A stretch of DNA of 64,000 bases, taken from contig DATGLG010000004.1 of NCBI GenBank assembly GCA_035294245.1, positions 124,001 through 188,000 on the forward strand, in the 5' to 3' direction. Shown one piece after another: positions 35,817-47,510 of the stretch. Made by a program: the position numbers and the translations under genes. The notes beneath the pieces are model-generated. The model was not told the DNA's origin and did not search any database. It was given only the letters and a program-made list of their open reading frames with translations. The stretch comes from DATGLG01 sp035294245 (GTDB lineage: Bacteria; Pseudomonadota; Alphaproteobacteria; JACZXZ01). The first letter of the stretch is position 1, and each line of letters opens with the position of its first letter.

Positions 35817-36811
35817 CGCGCAGTTCCACCCTGAAAGCGGATGCGGGGATCGAGCGCTGCGAGGAGGAGATCGGAGATGAGTACCCCGATCACCGTGAGC
35901 GTCGCGAGGAACATGAGGAAAGAGCCGGCGAGGAACATGTCCTGGCTGCGCAGCGCATGCAGCAGCATCGGACCCGTCGTCGGCAGCGAGAGCACGATCG
36001 AGGTGATCGCGGCTCCGGAGATGACGTGCGGGAGCAGGCTGCCGATATCCGCGATGAAGGGATTGAGCGCCATGCGCAGCGGATATTTGATCAGCAGCCG
36101 CCGCGGCGGCAGACCCTTGGCGCGGCCGGTCACGACGTATTGCTTCTGGAGCTCGTCGAGAAGATTCGCGCGCAACCGCCGGATCATTCCCGCCGTGCCG
36201 GAGGCGCCGATCACGATCACGGGAATCCAGAGGTGCGCGAGGACGGAGAGCATCTTGTCCCAGCTCCAGGGCGCGCCGAGATATTTGTCGTCCATCAGCC
36301 CGCCGACTGAGGTGCCGAAGACGGAGTTCGCGAGATAAAGGAGCACGAGAGCAAGCAGGAAGTTCGGCGTCGCCAGCCCGATGAAGCCGAGGAAGGTCAA
36401 TGAGTAATCACCGATGCTGTACTGGTGCGTCGCCGAATAGACGCCGATCGGAAACGAAACGACCCAGATGAACACGATCGTCGAGAACGAGACGATGAAG
36501 GAGAGCAGCAGGCGGTCGCCGACGACCTTGGTGACCGGAAGATTGTACTCGAAGGAATAGCCGAAATCGCCGTGCAGCATGCCGGTGAGCCAGATGAAAT
36601 ATTGCTCGAACATGGGCTTATCCAGCCCGTATTCCTGGCGCAGGAACTCGATCTTCTGCGGATCGACTGCCTCTCCCTGGCTCTGCAGCTCGGCCATATA
36701 GCTGGACAAGTAGTCGCCGGGCGGCGCCTGGATGATGACGAAGACGACGATGCTGATCGCGAGCAGCGTCGGGATCATGATCAGCAGGCGCTGCACGATA
36801 TAGCCGAACAT
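35813..36811 (-). CDS. peptide ABC transporter permease, YejB/OppB type
   Basis: 332 residues, six predicted helices. The start MFGYIVQRLLIMIPTLLAISIVVFVI is the standard DppB/OppB/YejB N-terminus, and the EAA loop is RRLRANLLDELQKQYVVTGRAKGLP. It forms the membrane channel with the downstream permease (ATGA overlap). It starts 28 bases after the binding-protein gene. Confidence 0.93.
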   Translation of the reverse strand: MFGYIVQRLLIMIPTLLAISIVVFVIIQAPPGDYLSSYMAELQSQGEAVDPQKIEFLRQEYGLDKPMFEQYFIWLTGMLHGDFGYSFEYNLPVTKVVGDRLLLSFIVSFSTIVFIWVVSFPIGVYSATHQYSIGDYSLTFLGFIGLATPNFLLALVLLYLANSVFGTSVGGLMDDKYLGAPWSWDKMLSVLAHLWIPVIVIGASGTAGMIRRLRANLLDELQKQYVVTGRAKGLPPRRLLIKYPLRMALNPFIADIGSLLPHVISGAAITSIVLSLPTTGPMLLHALRSQDMFLAGSFLMFLATLTVIGVLISDLLLAALDPRIRFQGGTAR

Positions 36812-36839
36812 GGACCTGGCTCCTCCCGGTTACCGCAAG

Positions 36840-38779
36840 CTATTCAAGGCGCCCTGCCCCGGAGCTCGCCGTTTGGACCGGCGCATTGTCGAACCAGAAC
36901 GTGTCGGGCTTGTAGACGCCGAAATGCGCGCCCGGATCCCAATTATAGATGCCCTTTACCGGGACGTTCTGGAGGTGATTGTTGACCACGACGGGCTGCG
37001 GCACGCCCGAGACGGTTCCGATCGTGAACTGCTGGTCGGCCTGGATCTTCAGCATTTCCTGCCAGATTCGCGTGCGCGCAGCGCTGTCGTCGCTTACCCC
37101 CCACTGCTTGTAGAGGTCGAGCAGCGCCTTCGCCGCGGGAAGGCTCGGCGGCTCGCCCGCCTTGCCGCGGGAATCGTAATAGTCGCCCCATTTCGGCCAT
37201 TGCATCTGATCGGCCGAGGTGGGCGCCAGCTCCGCGGGGCTCACATCGGCAACCGGCACCCCGTCGTCCAGCCCGGCCGCCGTCGACATCAGGGCCTCGC
37301 CGGCGACCACGCGCTCGCGCAGCACCTCGATCTGCTCCGGCTTGACGAAGAGGTGGATGCCGATCTTCTCCCAGGTGTCGTGGATGAGCTGCAGCACGTC
37401 GGTCTGCTCCGACCCGCCGCCGGCGGTCTCCACCACGATCTCCATAGGCCGCCCGTCGGGCAGCAGCCGATATCCCTGATCGCCGCGCGCGGTGAAGCCC
37501 ATTTCGTCGAGAAGCGCGTTGGCCTTCTTGAGATCGAAGCGCGCCCAGTCGGTGAGATATTCCGGCTTGAAGAGCGGGCTTTCAGGCAGCACCGTATTGT
37601 TGCCCTCGGTCGCCAGGCCGAAATAGACGACCTTATTGATCTCATGGCGATTGATCGCGAGCGAGAGCGCGCGCCGGAAGCGCACATCCTGCACGATCTT
37701 CCGCCATACCGGGTCCTTCACGTTGAGATTGGGATAGAGCGCGATCTCGGAGCCGGTGCCCGTGCGCCACAGGCGCACGGTGTAGTTGTTCTGCTTCTCG
37801 CCGCGCTTGAGGAAGGTGTAGTCGTCGAAGCGCAGATAGCGCGCCTGCAAGTCCGTCTCGCCCGATTCGGTCTTGAGGGGGATGAGCTTGCTGTCGACGA
37901 TGTCCATGTAGACCTTGTCGATATAGGGCAGCTGATGCCCCGCCTTATCGAAGCGGTAATAGTAAGGATTGCGCACGAAGACGAAGCGCTCGGCGGGCGG
38001 ATGGGTGACGAGCACCCAGGGCTCGAGGGTCGGCAGGTCCGGGTTGTCGTTCTTGTAGGAATGGCTGCGCAGGGTGTGGAGGGCCGCCCAGTTGCGCTGC
38101 TTCGCCGCCTTGATCATCTGCTTGAGGCGCTCCGGATCGGCATATTTGGCGTGAAACTGCTTGAGGTAATGCGCCGGCATGAAGATCTCGAGCGGCGTGG
38201 GGCTGGCGAGAAGGGGGAGGAAGAGCGGGTTCGGCTTCGACCAGCTGTAGCGCACCGTCCATTCGTCGGGGAAGCTCACCTGGGGCGGCTCGCCGTCGAC
38301 CAGGAGCCCGGTGGTGAGGCCGAAGGGCGAGAGCTTCTTGTTGTTGGCGACGTCCTCCCAGTAATAGCGGAAGTCGTCGCTGGTGAAGGGATGCCCATCC
38401 GACCAGCGCATGCCCTTGCGCAGATGCAGGGTGAAGCTGCGCCCGTCCTCGACATCGACGCTTTCGAGGATGTCGGGGACGATCTGGTACTTCTCGTTGA
38501 AGGCGACGAGCCGCGCATAGCCGTAGACGACCATCATGCGGGTGTCACGGGCGCTGTTCATGAGAATGCGGAGATCCTTGCCGGGCCGGCCGATCGACTT
38601 GCCTTCGGCGGCGAGATCGACGATCGCCGGGTGCTCAGGCGCGCGCTCGGCAACGGGGGGCAGCTTGCCCGCCGCGACCTCGGCGCGCAGGCTCGGCGTC
38701 TCTTGCATCTCGAAGGCGTGGGCGCGCGGCGCCGCCACGGCGAGTGCTGCGGCGAGGAGCCAGAGGACGGCGGCGCCTC

Positions 38780-38783
<4 letters not shown>
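36840..38783 (-). CDS. extracellular solute-binding protein, family 5 (YejA-like)
   Basis: 647 residues with a Sec signal (hydrophobic core then APRAHA cut near residue 23). Family-5 features: LRKGMRWSDGHPFTSDDF and RRALSLAINRHEINKVVYFG. The family binds oligopeptides or other large solutes; length and partners resemble the YejABEF (microcin C/oligopeptide) system. The ATG at 38783 overlaps the ATPase stop as ATGA; the open frame upstream lies over the ATPase gene. Confidence 0.92.
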
Positions 38784-40665
<1,882 letters not shown>

Positions 40666-40669
<4 letters not shown>

Positions 40670-41154
40670 GCTCGATCGGCGGTGGCGACCCCAAGTGCGG
40701 CGAGGTTGTTGCGGGTGACGGGGTCGAAGCTCAGCCGGTTCGCTGCCGCCGCGGTGGCGGCGCGGCGGGCCACCTCGGCGAAGCCGTCGAGCGTCGATTC
40801 GACGGATAGCCGGGTTCTCCCCGCCTGCAAATGCAACTGCATCCAGCCCCCCGTGCGGTCGCGCTTCGTCGCGTAATAGCGCAGCTTGAACCCGGTCAAT
40901 TCCCGCCAGGGCAGAGTAACGCAGCGGCCGCCGGAGGTCGATATGCCTTCTTCGGTCAGCTCGATGGCGGTTGCTTGCCGCCGCCAGGTGCGCAGGCCGA
41001 AGGCGAGGAAGAGCAGCGCGCAAGCGCCGAGAACCGCGACGGCGATCGCCTCGCCGCGCGCCAGCACGGCGAGTCCGGCGGTGAGCACGAAGCCGATGGC
41101 CGCGCGCAGGTAATCGGCGCGCAGGCTGGCCGCGGGATAGCGATAGGCGCTCAC
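40666..41154 (-). CDS. small membrane protein with PH-like domain
   Basis: 162 residues. Two hydrophobic helices (about 13-52) are followed by a soluble part that resembles bacterial PH-like/YcxB domains: IELTEEGISTSGGRCVTLPWRELTGFKLRYYATKRDRTGGWMQLHLQ (broken here for reading as positions about 63-108). No catalytic residues can be named. It sits between the deacetylase and the ABC ATPase genes with ATGA overlaps on both sides, so it is clearly part of the operon. Confidence 0.72.
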
Positions 41155-41942
41155 GACGCCGCCTCGGTCGCAACCGGCGCCGCTGTCGCGAAGATGTCGC
41201 GCGGATCGAGCCAGGCGGCCGCGGCACTGCGGCGCGTTGCCGCGAAAAGCGCGTCGAGGAAAGCCCAGCAGGCCTCGTCGTGGACGAGGTGATGGGTCAG
41301 GAGCCCGCTCGGCTCAGCGCCGTCAACGATGCCGCGTCGCCGTGCGCGGAGATGGTCCACGAGTTGGGCGAGCGCCTTGCTCTCGCCCACGAAGCCGCGG
41401 CCGCCGCGCCAGTCGACGATGTCGAGATGCGTGTTGACCTCGATCAAACCCGTCACGGGCTCCTTCCGTTTCCGGGCGCCATAGGTGGAAAGCCCGCGAA
41501 AGCCAAGGCCCGGCAGAGAGGAAATGAGCGCCGGGTCGATACGGTTCCAGGGTGGGGCGAGGATCGCCGCGGCGGCGTTGCCGAAGAGATGCCTCAGGCG
41601 GCGCCAGCCTTCGGCCAGCTCGGCGAGATTGATCTCGCGCGGCCGCGTCGGCGCGAGCTCGCCCGTCTTGCTGCCGGGTGCGGCGTGGCTTCGATGGGCA
41701 TAGCCGTGCTGGATGGGAACGACCAGGGCACGGGTGGCGACCATCTCGGCGAGCGCCGCCGTCGCTGCCGCCGGGATCACCGCGAGGGCAAGGGGAATCC
41801 CATGGGCATCGCTCAGGGCCAAGAGGCGCGCCAGGGCCGGCGTCGCCGTAACGGCGTCGTCGTCGCGCCACCAGAAGGTCGCCCGCCGCCCGGCAGCGCG
41901 CCAAAGCTCGAGCTCTGTCGCGAGATCCACCCAACCCGTCAT
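41151..41942 (-). CDS. polysaccharide deacetylase family protein
   Basis: 263 residues, NodB-like fold. The metal/catalytic Asp motif is WWRDDDA (D27-D29) and the zinc motif HGYAH (H79, H83). Later motifs APPWNRID and THLDIVDW also fit. No signal peptide is seen, so it may act in the cytoplasm on a lipid-linked or nucleotide sugar glycan, as an inference. ATGA overlaps with the glycosyltransferase gene before and the PH-like gene after it. Confidence 0.82.
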   Translation of the reverse strand: MTGWVDLATELELWRAAGRRATFWWRDDDAVTATPALARLLALSDAHGIPLALAVIPAAATAALAEMVATRALVVPIQHGYAHRSHAAPGSKTGELAPTRPREINLAELAEGWRRLRHLFGNAAAAILAPPWNRIDPALISSLPGLGFRGLSTYGARKRKEPVTGLIEVNTHLDIVDWRGGRGFVGESKALAQLVDHLRARRRGIVDGAEPSGLLTHHLVHDEACWAFLDALFAATRRSAAAAWLDPRDIFATAAPVATEAAS

Positions 41943-43117
41943 GGAAGCGCTCCACCACGAGACCGATGCTCGGCCAGTCGCGCGGCGAGGATGGCAGCAC
42001 TCCTGGCGATACCGCCGCGATCGAGCTGGAGGCCGCTCGGGTGGCGCATCAGGCTTGCGGCGTCGACGGCCGCCGCCAGGCGGTGCGGCGTCAAGTCGCG
42101 CGCGGCGACGAGTTGGACAAGCCCGCGCTCCGCCAGCCGCTCGGCGCGCAAGCTCTGCTCCGTTTCGCCCTGCCCCACGAAAGGCACGAGGACTGCCGGG
42201 ACACCGGCATTCAAGACATCCATGGCCGTATTATAGCCGGCCTGCGACACCGAGACATGGCAGTTGGCCAGGATTTGCGGAAAATCCGGCCGCGCCCGCT
42301 CGACAATGACGCCCATCGGCGCTTGCGCCGCCAAGCCGCGGAAATCGGCATCGGGGACGCCGCCGCCCGCGAGAAGGCGCCAGGGCGCTGTGGCGAGCCG
42401 CGTGAGCGGCCGAGCGGCCAAGGCCGTGGCCAGGAGGACGGCGCCCACGGCGCTGCCGCCCCCCGAGACAACGACCTCGTCCCAGCCGGGATCGCCCGGC
42501 CGGCCCCGCTTTGGCGGAGGGGCGGCGACATAGCCAGTGTAGCGGAGACGACCGCCGAGGCGGTCGGCCAAGGGGAAGCTGCTCTCGAAATGCACCAGCG
42601 CCGGGTCGCCATGGACAAGGACGAGGTCGAAGGCGCGCTCGACGAGGGCCGCCGTCTCCTCGTTGCGCCCCGGCTTGCGGCGCGCCTGCACGATGTCCCG
42701 CACCGAGGCGACGAGCAGGGGGCGCGGCCGCGCCGCCAAGGCAAGCTCGATGAGCGGCAAAAGCTCGAAGCGCATCTGCCGTCGGCCGAAGGGGAACATC
42801 TCGAGCATCAGCACATCCGGCGGCTGCGCCTGAAAAAAGGCGAGGAGTCGCTCCCGCCGCGCCGCCAGCCAGGCTGCGTCGACGGCCCGTCCCTCGGCGT
42901 CGACAAGTACGGCGAAGCTCTCGTCCCGGCTGCGCAAGGGAGGAAGCTGGAAGAGCCGGGCCCGACCGAGATCCAGGCCCGGAACGGGCGGGCCCCCCGA
43001 GACCAGCTCGACGGCGAAGCCGGCTTCGGCCAAGCCGCGGGCAAGGCGCGCCGCGCGCATCAGATGGCCGACGCCGAGGAGATGCTGGACGTAGAACAGG
43101 ATTCGCGCCGCGCTCAT
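41939..43117 (-). CDS. MurG-like GT-B glycosyltransferase
   Basis: 392 residues. The N-terminal Rossmann half begins FYVQHLLGVGHLMRAARLARGL; the C-terminal half has VSGGGSAVG and SQAGYNTAMDVLNAGVPAVLVPF, the nucleotide-sugar site of MurG/COG4671-like transferases. It is a paralogue of the gene at 46108-47328. The start at 43117 overlaps the phosphatase stop as ATGA; the upstream open frame lies over the phosphatase gene. Confidence 0.86.
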   Translation of the reverse strand: MSAARILFYVQHLLGVGHLMRAARLARGLAEAGFAVELVSGGPPVPGLDLGRARLFQLPPLRSRDESFAVLVDAEGRAVDAAWLAARRERLLAFFQAQPPDVLMLEMFPFGRRQMRFELLPLIELALAARPRPLLVASVRDIVQARRKPGRNEETAALVERAFDLVLVHGDPALVHFESSFPLADRLGGRLRYTGYVAAPPPKRGRPGDPGWDEVVVSGGGSAVGAVLLATALAARPLTRLATAPWRLLAGGGVPDADFRGLAAQAPMGVIVERARPDFPQILANCHVSVSQAGYNTAMDVLNAGVPAVLVPFVGQGETEQSLRAERLAERGLVQLVAARDLTPHRLAAAVDAASLMRHPSGLQLDRGGIARSAAILAARLAEHRSRGGALP

Positions 43118-43704
43118 GGGGAGGCGAGAGGGAGATTGAGCCGTGATATTCGCGGCCGGCCATCGGCTGTGAGCGTGAAGAGATGGGCGCAAGACCAGTC
43201 GAGACGGGCCGGCGGCTTGGCTTGAAAGTCCCACCCCGTCGCCAGGGCAAGCACGGCCCGGATCACCCCCTTGTGGGTCACCGCCGCCACGGATCGGCCC
43301 TCGCCCGCAAGGCGGGCCAGCCAGGGGGCGAGGCGCGCCTGGACCTCGCGCGGGCTCTCGCCGCCAGGGGGCCGGAAATCGAGCCCGCGCGCCTCGTTGC
43401 GGGCCATCTCCGGCCCCAGCTCCCGGCGCAGGGCGTCCAGGGTGCGGCCTTCCCAGGCCCCCCACGCCATCTCGATTAGCGCCGGCTCGACGGCCGCGGC
43501 CCGGCCGCAAAGATGCTCGGCGGTCTGCCGCGCCCGAGCCAACGGACTCGTCATCCAGGTAAAGCCATCAAGAAGCGGCGGGGGTCGCCAGGCGGCGATT
43601 TGAGCCAATCCGGCGGCGCTCAGGGGCGGGTCGGCACGGCCTTGCAGGCGGCCGGCTTCGCTCCAATCGGTTGCGCCATGGCGGATCAGGGCAAGGGCGG
43701 TCAT
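43114..43704 (-). CDS. histidine phosphatase family protein
   Basis: 196 residues. RHG motif at 8-10 (LIRHGATDW), SPLARARQTAEHL and the second His in VTHKGVIRAVL. Similar to CobC/phosphoglycerate-mutase-like phosphatases. Being coupled by ATGA overlaps to glycosyltransferases on both sides suggests a sugar-phosphate or lipid-linked intermediate as substrate; that is an inference. Confidence 0.85.
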   Translation of the reverse strand: MTALALIRHGATDWSEAGRLQGRADPPLSAAGLAQIAAWRPPPLLDGFTWMTSPLARARQTAEHLCGRAAAVEPALIEMAWGAWEGRTLDALRRELGPEMARNEARGLDFRPPGGESPREVQARLAPWLARLAGEGRSVAAVTHKGVIRAVLALATGWDFQAKPPARLDWSCAHLFTLTADGRPRISRLNLPLASP

Positions 43705-44843
43705 GCCGCGCGCCGCCGCTCGACGGCCCCGGCGAGAATGGACCCCAGCCGCTCGGCCGCCGGCGCGATGTCATGCGCGGCGCCGATGAGTGCCCTCCCC
43801 CGCCGCCCCATCGCCCGGCGCCGCTCGCCCTCAGCGAGCAGGCGTGCCACGCCGGCCGCGAAGGCTCGGCTGTCGCCGGGAGGGACAAGGATTCCCGTCT
43901 CGCCGTCCCGTACCAGCTCGGGGACGCCGCGCTCCCGCCCCGCCACCACCGGCAGCCCCGCCGCCTGCGCCTCGAGGAAGGACATACCGAAGGCCTCGTG
44001 GATGGCGGGCCAAAGATAGAGATCGGACGAGGCGTAGAGCGCCGGGAGCATCGTCCCGGGAAGCACGCCGAGAAAGCGCGTGCGGTCTTCGGGGAAGCCG
44101 GCGAACAGCATCTTGACCTCGCGCCGCGCCGGCCCGTCGCCCACCAGGACAAGCTGCCACGGCTGGGCGAGCAGCGGCGCCATCGCCGCGGCCAGCACGC
44201 GATAGGAGGCGAGCTTGGCGCCAGATCGCATCATGGCGACGGTGAGCAACCAAGGCATCTCGGCATCGAGCCCGTGGGCGGCCGCGATAGAGCTCCGCGC
44301 GGGAGTGGCGCGGCGATAGGGCGCGGTGTCGAGGAAAGGCGGGAGGCGGGCGATTCGTTTTGCATCAGGAACGACACGCGCCACGCCTTCTGCGTCGTCG
44401 CCGTTGAGCTGGATGAGGGCATCCGCGCGGGCCATCGCTGCGCAGGCCGCTTCGTAGCCGCGGGCCCAGGGACCGCGGCTCTGCTTGGCCGCCGCGGAGG
44501 CCTCGGCCACCACATAGGGCAGGCCGAGCGCGGCCGCGACCGGCGGGCCGAGCCAATCCGGCGCCTTGTGATAGAGATGATAGGTGAACCACAGATCGGG
44601 CCGTGCTCCGGCATCGCTGCGATACTGCGCGATGAGGCGCGCGGCGATGGCGCGGCCACGGCCCTCAAGGGTGCTTTGCCGCTCCTGGCTACCCGCACCT
44701 TCCCAGCTGCGGAAGCGCGAGGCGAGGACCACCTCGTGGCCGGCCAGGCGCAAGGCCTGCAGGAAGGCCCGCGCGACGCGCCGGTCGCCCGAGGGAACGG
44801 GATGGGTCGGCGCCTTCAACGGCGCGTAAAAGGCAATGCGCAT
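43701..44843 (-). CDS. glycosyltransferase family 4 protein
   Basis: 380 residues, GT-B fold. It starts MRIAFYAPLKAPTHPVPSGDRRVARAF (first residues of a retaining GT4), with the donor-site motif EAFGMSFLEAQAAGLPVV and GETGILVPPGD near the C-terminus. It transfers a sugar from a nucleotide donor; substrate unknown. It overlaps the upstream GT gene by 28 bases and the downstream phosphatase by 4. Confidence 0.88.
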   Translation of the reverse strand: MRIAFYAPLKAPTHPVPSGDRRVARAFLQALRLAGHEVVLASRFRSWEGAGSQERQSTLEGRGRAIAARLIAQYRSDAGARPDLWFTYHLYHKAPDWLGPPVAAALGLPYVVAEASAAAKQSRGPWARGYEAACAAMARADALIQLNGDDAEGVARVVPDAKRIARLPPFLDTAPYRRATPARSSIAAAHGLDAEMPWLLTVAMMRSGAKLASYRVLAAAMAPLLAQPWQLVLVGDGPARREVKMLFAGFPEDRTRFLGVLPGTMLPALYASSDLYLWPAIHEAFGMSFLEAQAAGLPVVAGRERGVPELVRDGETGILVPPGDSRAFAAGVARLLAEGERRRAMGRRGRALIGAAHDIAPAAERLGSILAGAVERRRAA

Positions 44844-46096
44844 CGCGCCGACTCTTCCGCGCGTTCCGGCTCCGGGGTCAGGCCCAGCTTGGCCGCGAGC
44901 CGTGCCAGCCCCGGCTCGCTCGAGAATTCACGGCGCACCCGCCGCGCGCCTGCGGCACCGAGTCGGGCGCGAAGCGCCGGGTTGCGGATAAGCTGCTCGA
45001 GGGCTCGGGCGAGGGCCAGCACGTCGCCAGGAAGGACGAGGAGGCCGCTTTCATCGGCGGTAATCAGCTCGGGCACAGCGCCCGCGGTGGTGGAGAGACA
45101 GGCAAGCCCCTGGCTCTGGGCCTCCATGAGGACGTTGGGAAGACCGTCGCGGTCGCCATCCGCCGCCGTCCGGCAGGCGAGCGCGAAGAGATCCGCTTGG
45201 CGGTATTGCGCCAGCACCGCCGCCTGGGGCTGCGGACCCAGCCAGGTGATCCGGGCGGCAAGGCCGGTCTCCGCGGCTTGCCGCCGAAGGCGCTCGCCCT
45301 GAGCGCCGCCGCCGATATGAACGAAGCGCCAAGCCAGGTTCGGCGGCAGCCGCGCCAAGGCGGCCAGAAGATCGCCATAGCCCTTCTTCTCGACGAGGCG
45401 CCCGACCGAGAGGATGACCACCGGGTCGGCCGCATCGCGGCCATCGCGCGGCGGCCGGGGTGGCGGCGGGGGAAATCGCGCAAGGTCGAGGCCGTGATAG
45501 ACGAGCTCGACCTTCCCGGAATCGGGCGTGAGGGCCGCGAGATGCTCGGCGCCTGCGCGCGTGCAAGTCACGAGCCAGTCGAGAGAGGCAAGCTTCTCGC
45601 GTTTTTCCCAGGCGGGCGTCGTCCAGATATCCTTGGCATGGGCCGAGCAGCTCCAGGGCAGGCCTGTCAACAGGCTCGCATAGCGTGCGACCGAAGCTGG
45701 CGTGTGCAGAAAATGGGCGTAAAGATGCTCGATCGCCCGCGGCAGCTCGCAGGCGAGGACCAAGGCCTGGCCGAAGCGGCGGGCGCGGTTGCGCGTCGGG
45801 TCGCGGCGGAGGTCGGCGCGCCAGGCGCGCAGAGCCGCTGCATAGCCGGGCAAGGAGCGTGCCCGGCGCCAGGCGCGCAGCACGCGACGCGGCTCCTCAT
45901 GGAGATACTCGGGCAGATAGAGAACGGGGGCGGCAATCTCGTCATGGACGGAATGCCGCGCCGTGTCGGCCGGGCGGCGGAGCGAGACGACGAGCGCCTC
46001 GAGCCCTCGGCGCTCAAGGCCGGCGATCTCCTGGGCGATGAAGGTCTCCGAGAGCCGCGGATAGCCCTTGACGATGACGGCGACGCGGCGTCGCAC
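44816..46096 (-). CDS. glycosyltransferase family 4 protein
   Basis: 426 residues. It starts RRRVAVIVKGYPRLSETFIAQEI, the common opening of exopolysaccharide GT4 enzymes, then SVGRLVEKKGYGDLL, DRDGLPNVLMEAQSQGL (donor site) and ESGLLVLPGD. The start is GTG at 46096, 11 bases after the upstream stop; the ORF is open further upstream but that lies inside the preceding gene. Probably adds a sugar to a surface or storage glycan. Confidence 0.86.
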   Translation of the reverse strand: MRRRVAVIVKGYPRLSETFIAQEIAGLERRGLEALVVSLRRPADTARHSVHDEIAAPVLYLPEYLHEEPRRVLRAWRRARSLPGYAAALRAWRADLRRDPTRNRARRFGQALVLACELPRAIEHLYAHFLHTPASVARYASLLTGLPWSCSAHAKDIWTTPAWEKREKLASLDWLVTCTRAGAEHLAALTPDSGKVELVYHGLDLARFPPPPPRPPRDGRDAADPVVILSVGRLVEKKGYGDLLAALARLPPNLAWRFVHIGGGAQGERLRRQAAETGLAARITWLGPQPQAAVLAQYRQADLFALACRTAADGDRDGLPNVLMEAQSQGLACLSTTAGAVPELITADESGLLVLPGDVLALARALEQLIRNPALRARLGAAGARRVRREFSSEPGLARLAAKLGLTPEPERAEESARCALPFTRR

Positions 46097-46107
46097 GACC
46101 GTGGACT

Positions 46108-47328
46108 CTAGACTTGGCCGGAGGCGAGCGCCATACGCGGCATGCGCCACGGCCGCAGATGCCGCTCGACCAGGCGGTTCACGTTGCCGAGGCCGTCGAG
46201 CAGGCCCGGCACGACGACGGCGGAGGGCCGACTCTGCTGGGGCAGCCGGCGAAGGGCGGCCGCCATCACGCGCGGGTCGCGCTCCGCGTTGTCGACAAGG
46301 ACCCTCACCAGGCCGAGCTCCTGGGCGCGCGTCGCGCGAATATATTGCTCGAGGCGCGGCACGGTGCGCGGCACGATGAGCGCCGGCTTGTCGAAGGAGA
46401 GGATCTCGCAAAACGTGTTATAGCCGCCCATGGCAACGACGCCGGCGGCCCCGTCGATCAGGATCTCCATGCAGGCGTCGAAGGTGACCATCTCGATCTT
46501 GGCGAGGCGGCTGGCGCGCGCCATGAACTCGGTCTGGCGCTCGGGCTGCATGAAGGGGCCGAGCACCATCAGCGCCGGGTAGGGCAAGTCCGGATCATGC
46601 TCATAGGCGCGCAACACCCAATCGATGAGGCTTTCCCCGTCCCCGCCGCCGCCCGGCGTCACGAGCAGATAGGAGCCCGCGGGCCGCGGCCGCATCTGCC
46701 CCGAAGGCGGATGGCTGGGCGCCGTGCGCTCAAGATAGCCGGTGTAGACCATCTTGCGGCGCACGAAGTCGGAAACCTCGATCCCCTCGAGGGGGTCGCA
46801 GATTTGCGGCAGGCCATAGATCCAGATCTCGTCATAGAGCTCGGCAAGCGCCGGCAAGGCGTTCTTGCGCTCCCATTCCGGTGCGAGCAGATGGGGCTCG
46901 TCCATGACGTCGCGCAGGCCGAGCACGAGGGGAACGCCGCGCGCCTTGAGAAGGTGCAGCGTATCGGCCACCTCGCCGCGCAGGCCGAGCGGCTCCTTGT
47001 CCACGAGAAAGAGATCGGGTGCGAAGGCCTCCGCCGTGTGGCGGATGATCGACGAGCGCATCGCCAAGGTCTCGCCGATGTCGATGTGGAGGTTGAGCGA
47101 GGTGTATTCGCCGTTATGCAGCTTGATCACGCCCGGCACGCGGACAAAATCGACGCGGGCGCGGAAATCGAAGCTGCCGATGATCGGCGAGCCGGAAAGA
47201 ATGAGCACCGACATGTCCTTGTGGTGCTCGACGAGGGCATGCGCGATGGCGCGGCACCGCCGCAGGTGCCCGAGACCGAAGGTGTCGTGACTGTAGATGA
47301 GAACCCTGGTCCCCTTACGGCCGCTCAT
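46108..47328 (-). CDS. MurG-like glycosyltransferase (COG4671 type)
   Basis: 406 residues. RVLIYSHDTFGLGHLRRCRAIAHAL at the start (positions 6-30) and VAMGGYNTFCEILSFDKPALIVPR in the C-terminal donor site mark the predicted-glycosyltransferase family COG4671. First gene of the long operon, divergent from the ABC exporter-like gene. I chose the ATG at 47328; an in-frame ATG at 47361 adds eleven residues without a ribosome-binding site. Confidence 0.83.
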   Translation of the reverse strand: MSGRKGTRVLIYSHDTFGLGHLRRCRAIAHALVEHHKDMSVLILSGSPIIGSFDFRARVDFVRVPGVIKLHNGEYTSLNLHIDIGETLAMRSSIIRHTAEAFAPDLFLVDKEPLGLRGEVADTLHLLKARGVPLVLGLRDVMDEPHLLAPEWERKNALPALAELYDEIWIYGLPQICDPLEGIEVSDFVRRKMVYTGYLERTAPSHPPSGQMRPRPAGSYLLVTPGGGGDGESLIDWVLRAYEHDPDLPYPALMVLGPFMQPERQTEFMARASRLAKIEMVTFDACMEILIDGAAGVVAMGGYNTFCEILSFDKPALIVPRTVPRLEQYIRATRAQELGLVRVLVDNAERDPRVMAAALRRLPQQSRPSAVVVPGLLDGLGNVNRLVERHLRPWRMPRMALASGQV

Positions 47329-47510
47329 GCCGTCCAGCCCCTGAACCCTTTTTGTTGGCATAAACTAACCCGGGGAGAGCGCCAAGGCGAGTCCTGTCAC
47401 GGGCCTATGCTTCCCTCCCCGGCTCGATTTACGGCGGGGGTCGCCTGGGATACTCTGAAACTCCGGTGTTGCGTTTTTGTTGCGGCGCGGGGGGCGCGGA
47501 AAGACGAACC
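47329..47510. promoter_or_regulatory. divergent promoter region between the glycan operon and the ABC protein gene
   Basis: This 182-base gap must hold start signals for both divergent transcripts. It has no ORF with support. I could not pick a convincing -35/-10 pair by eye. Shared control of both sides is plausible from position only. Confidence 0.4.
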
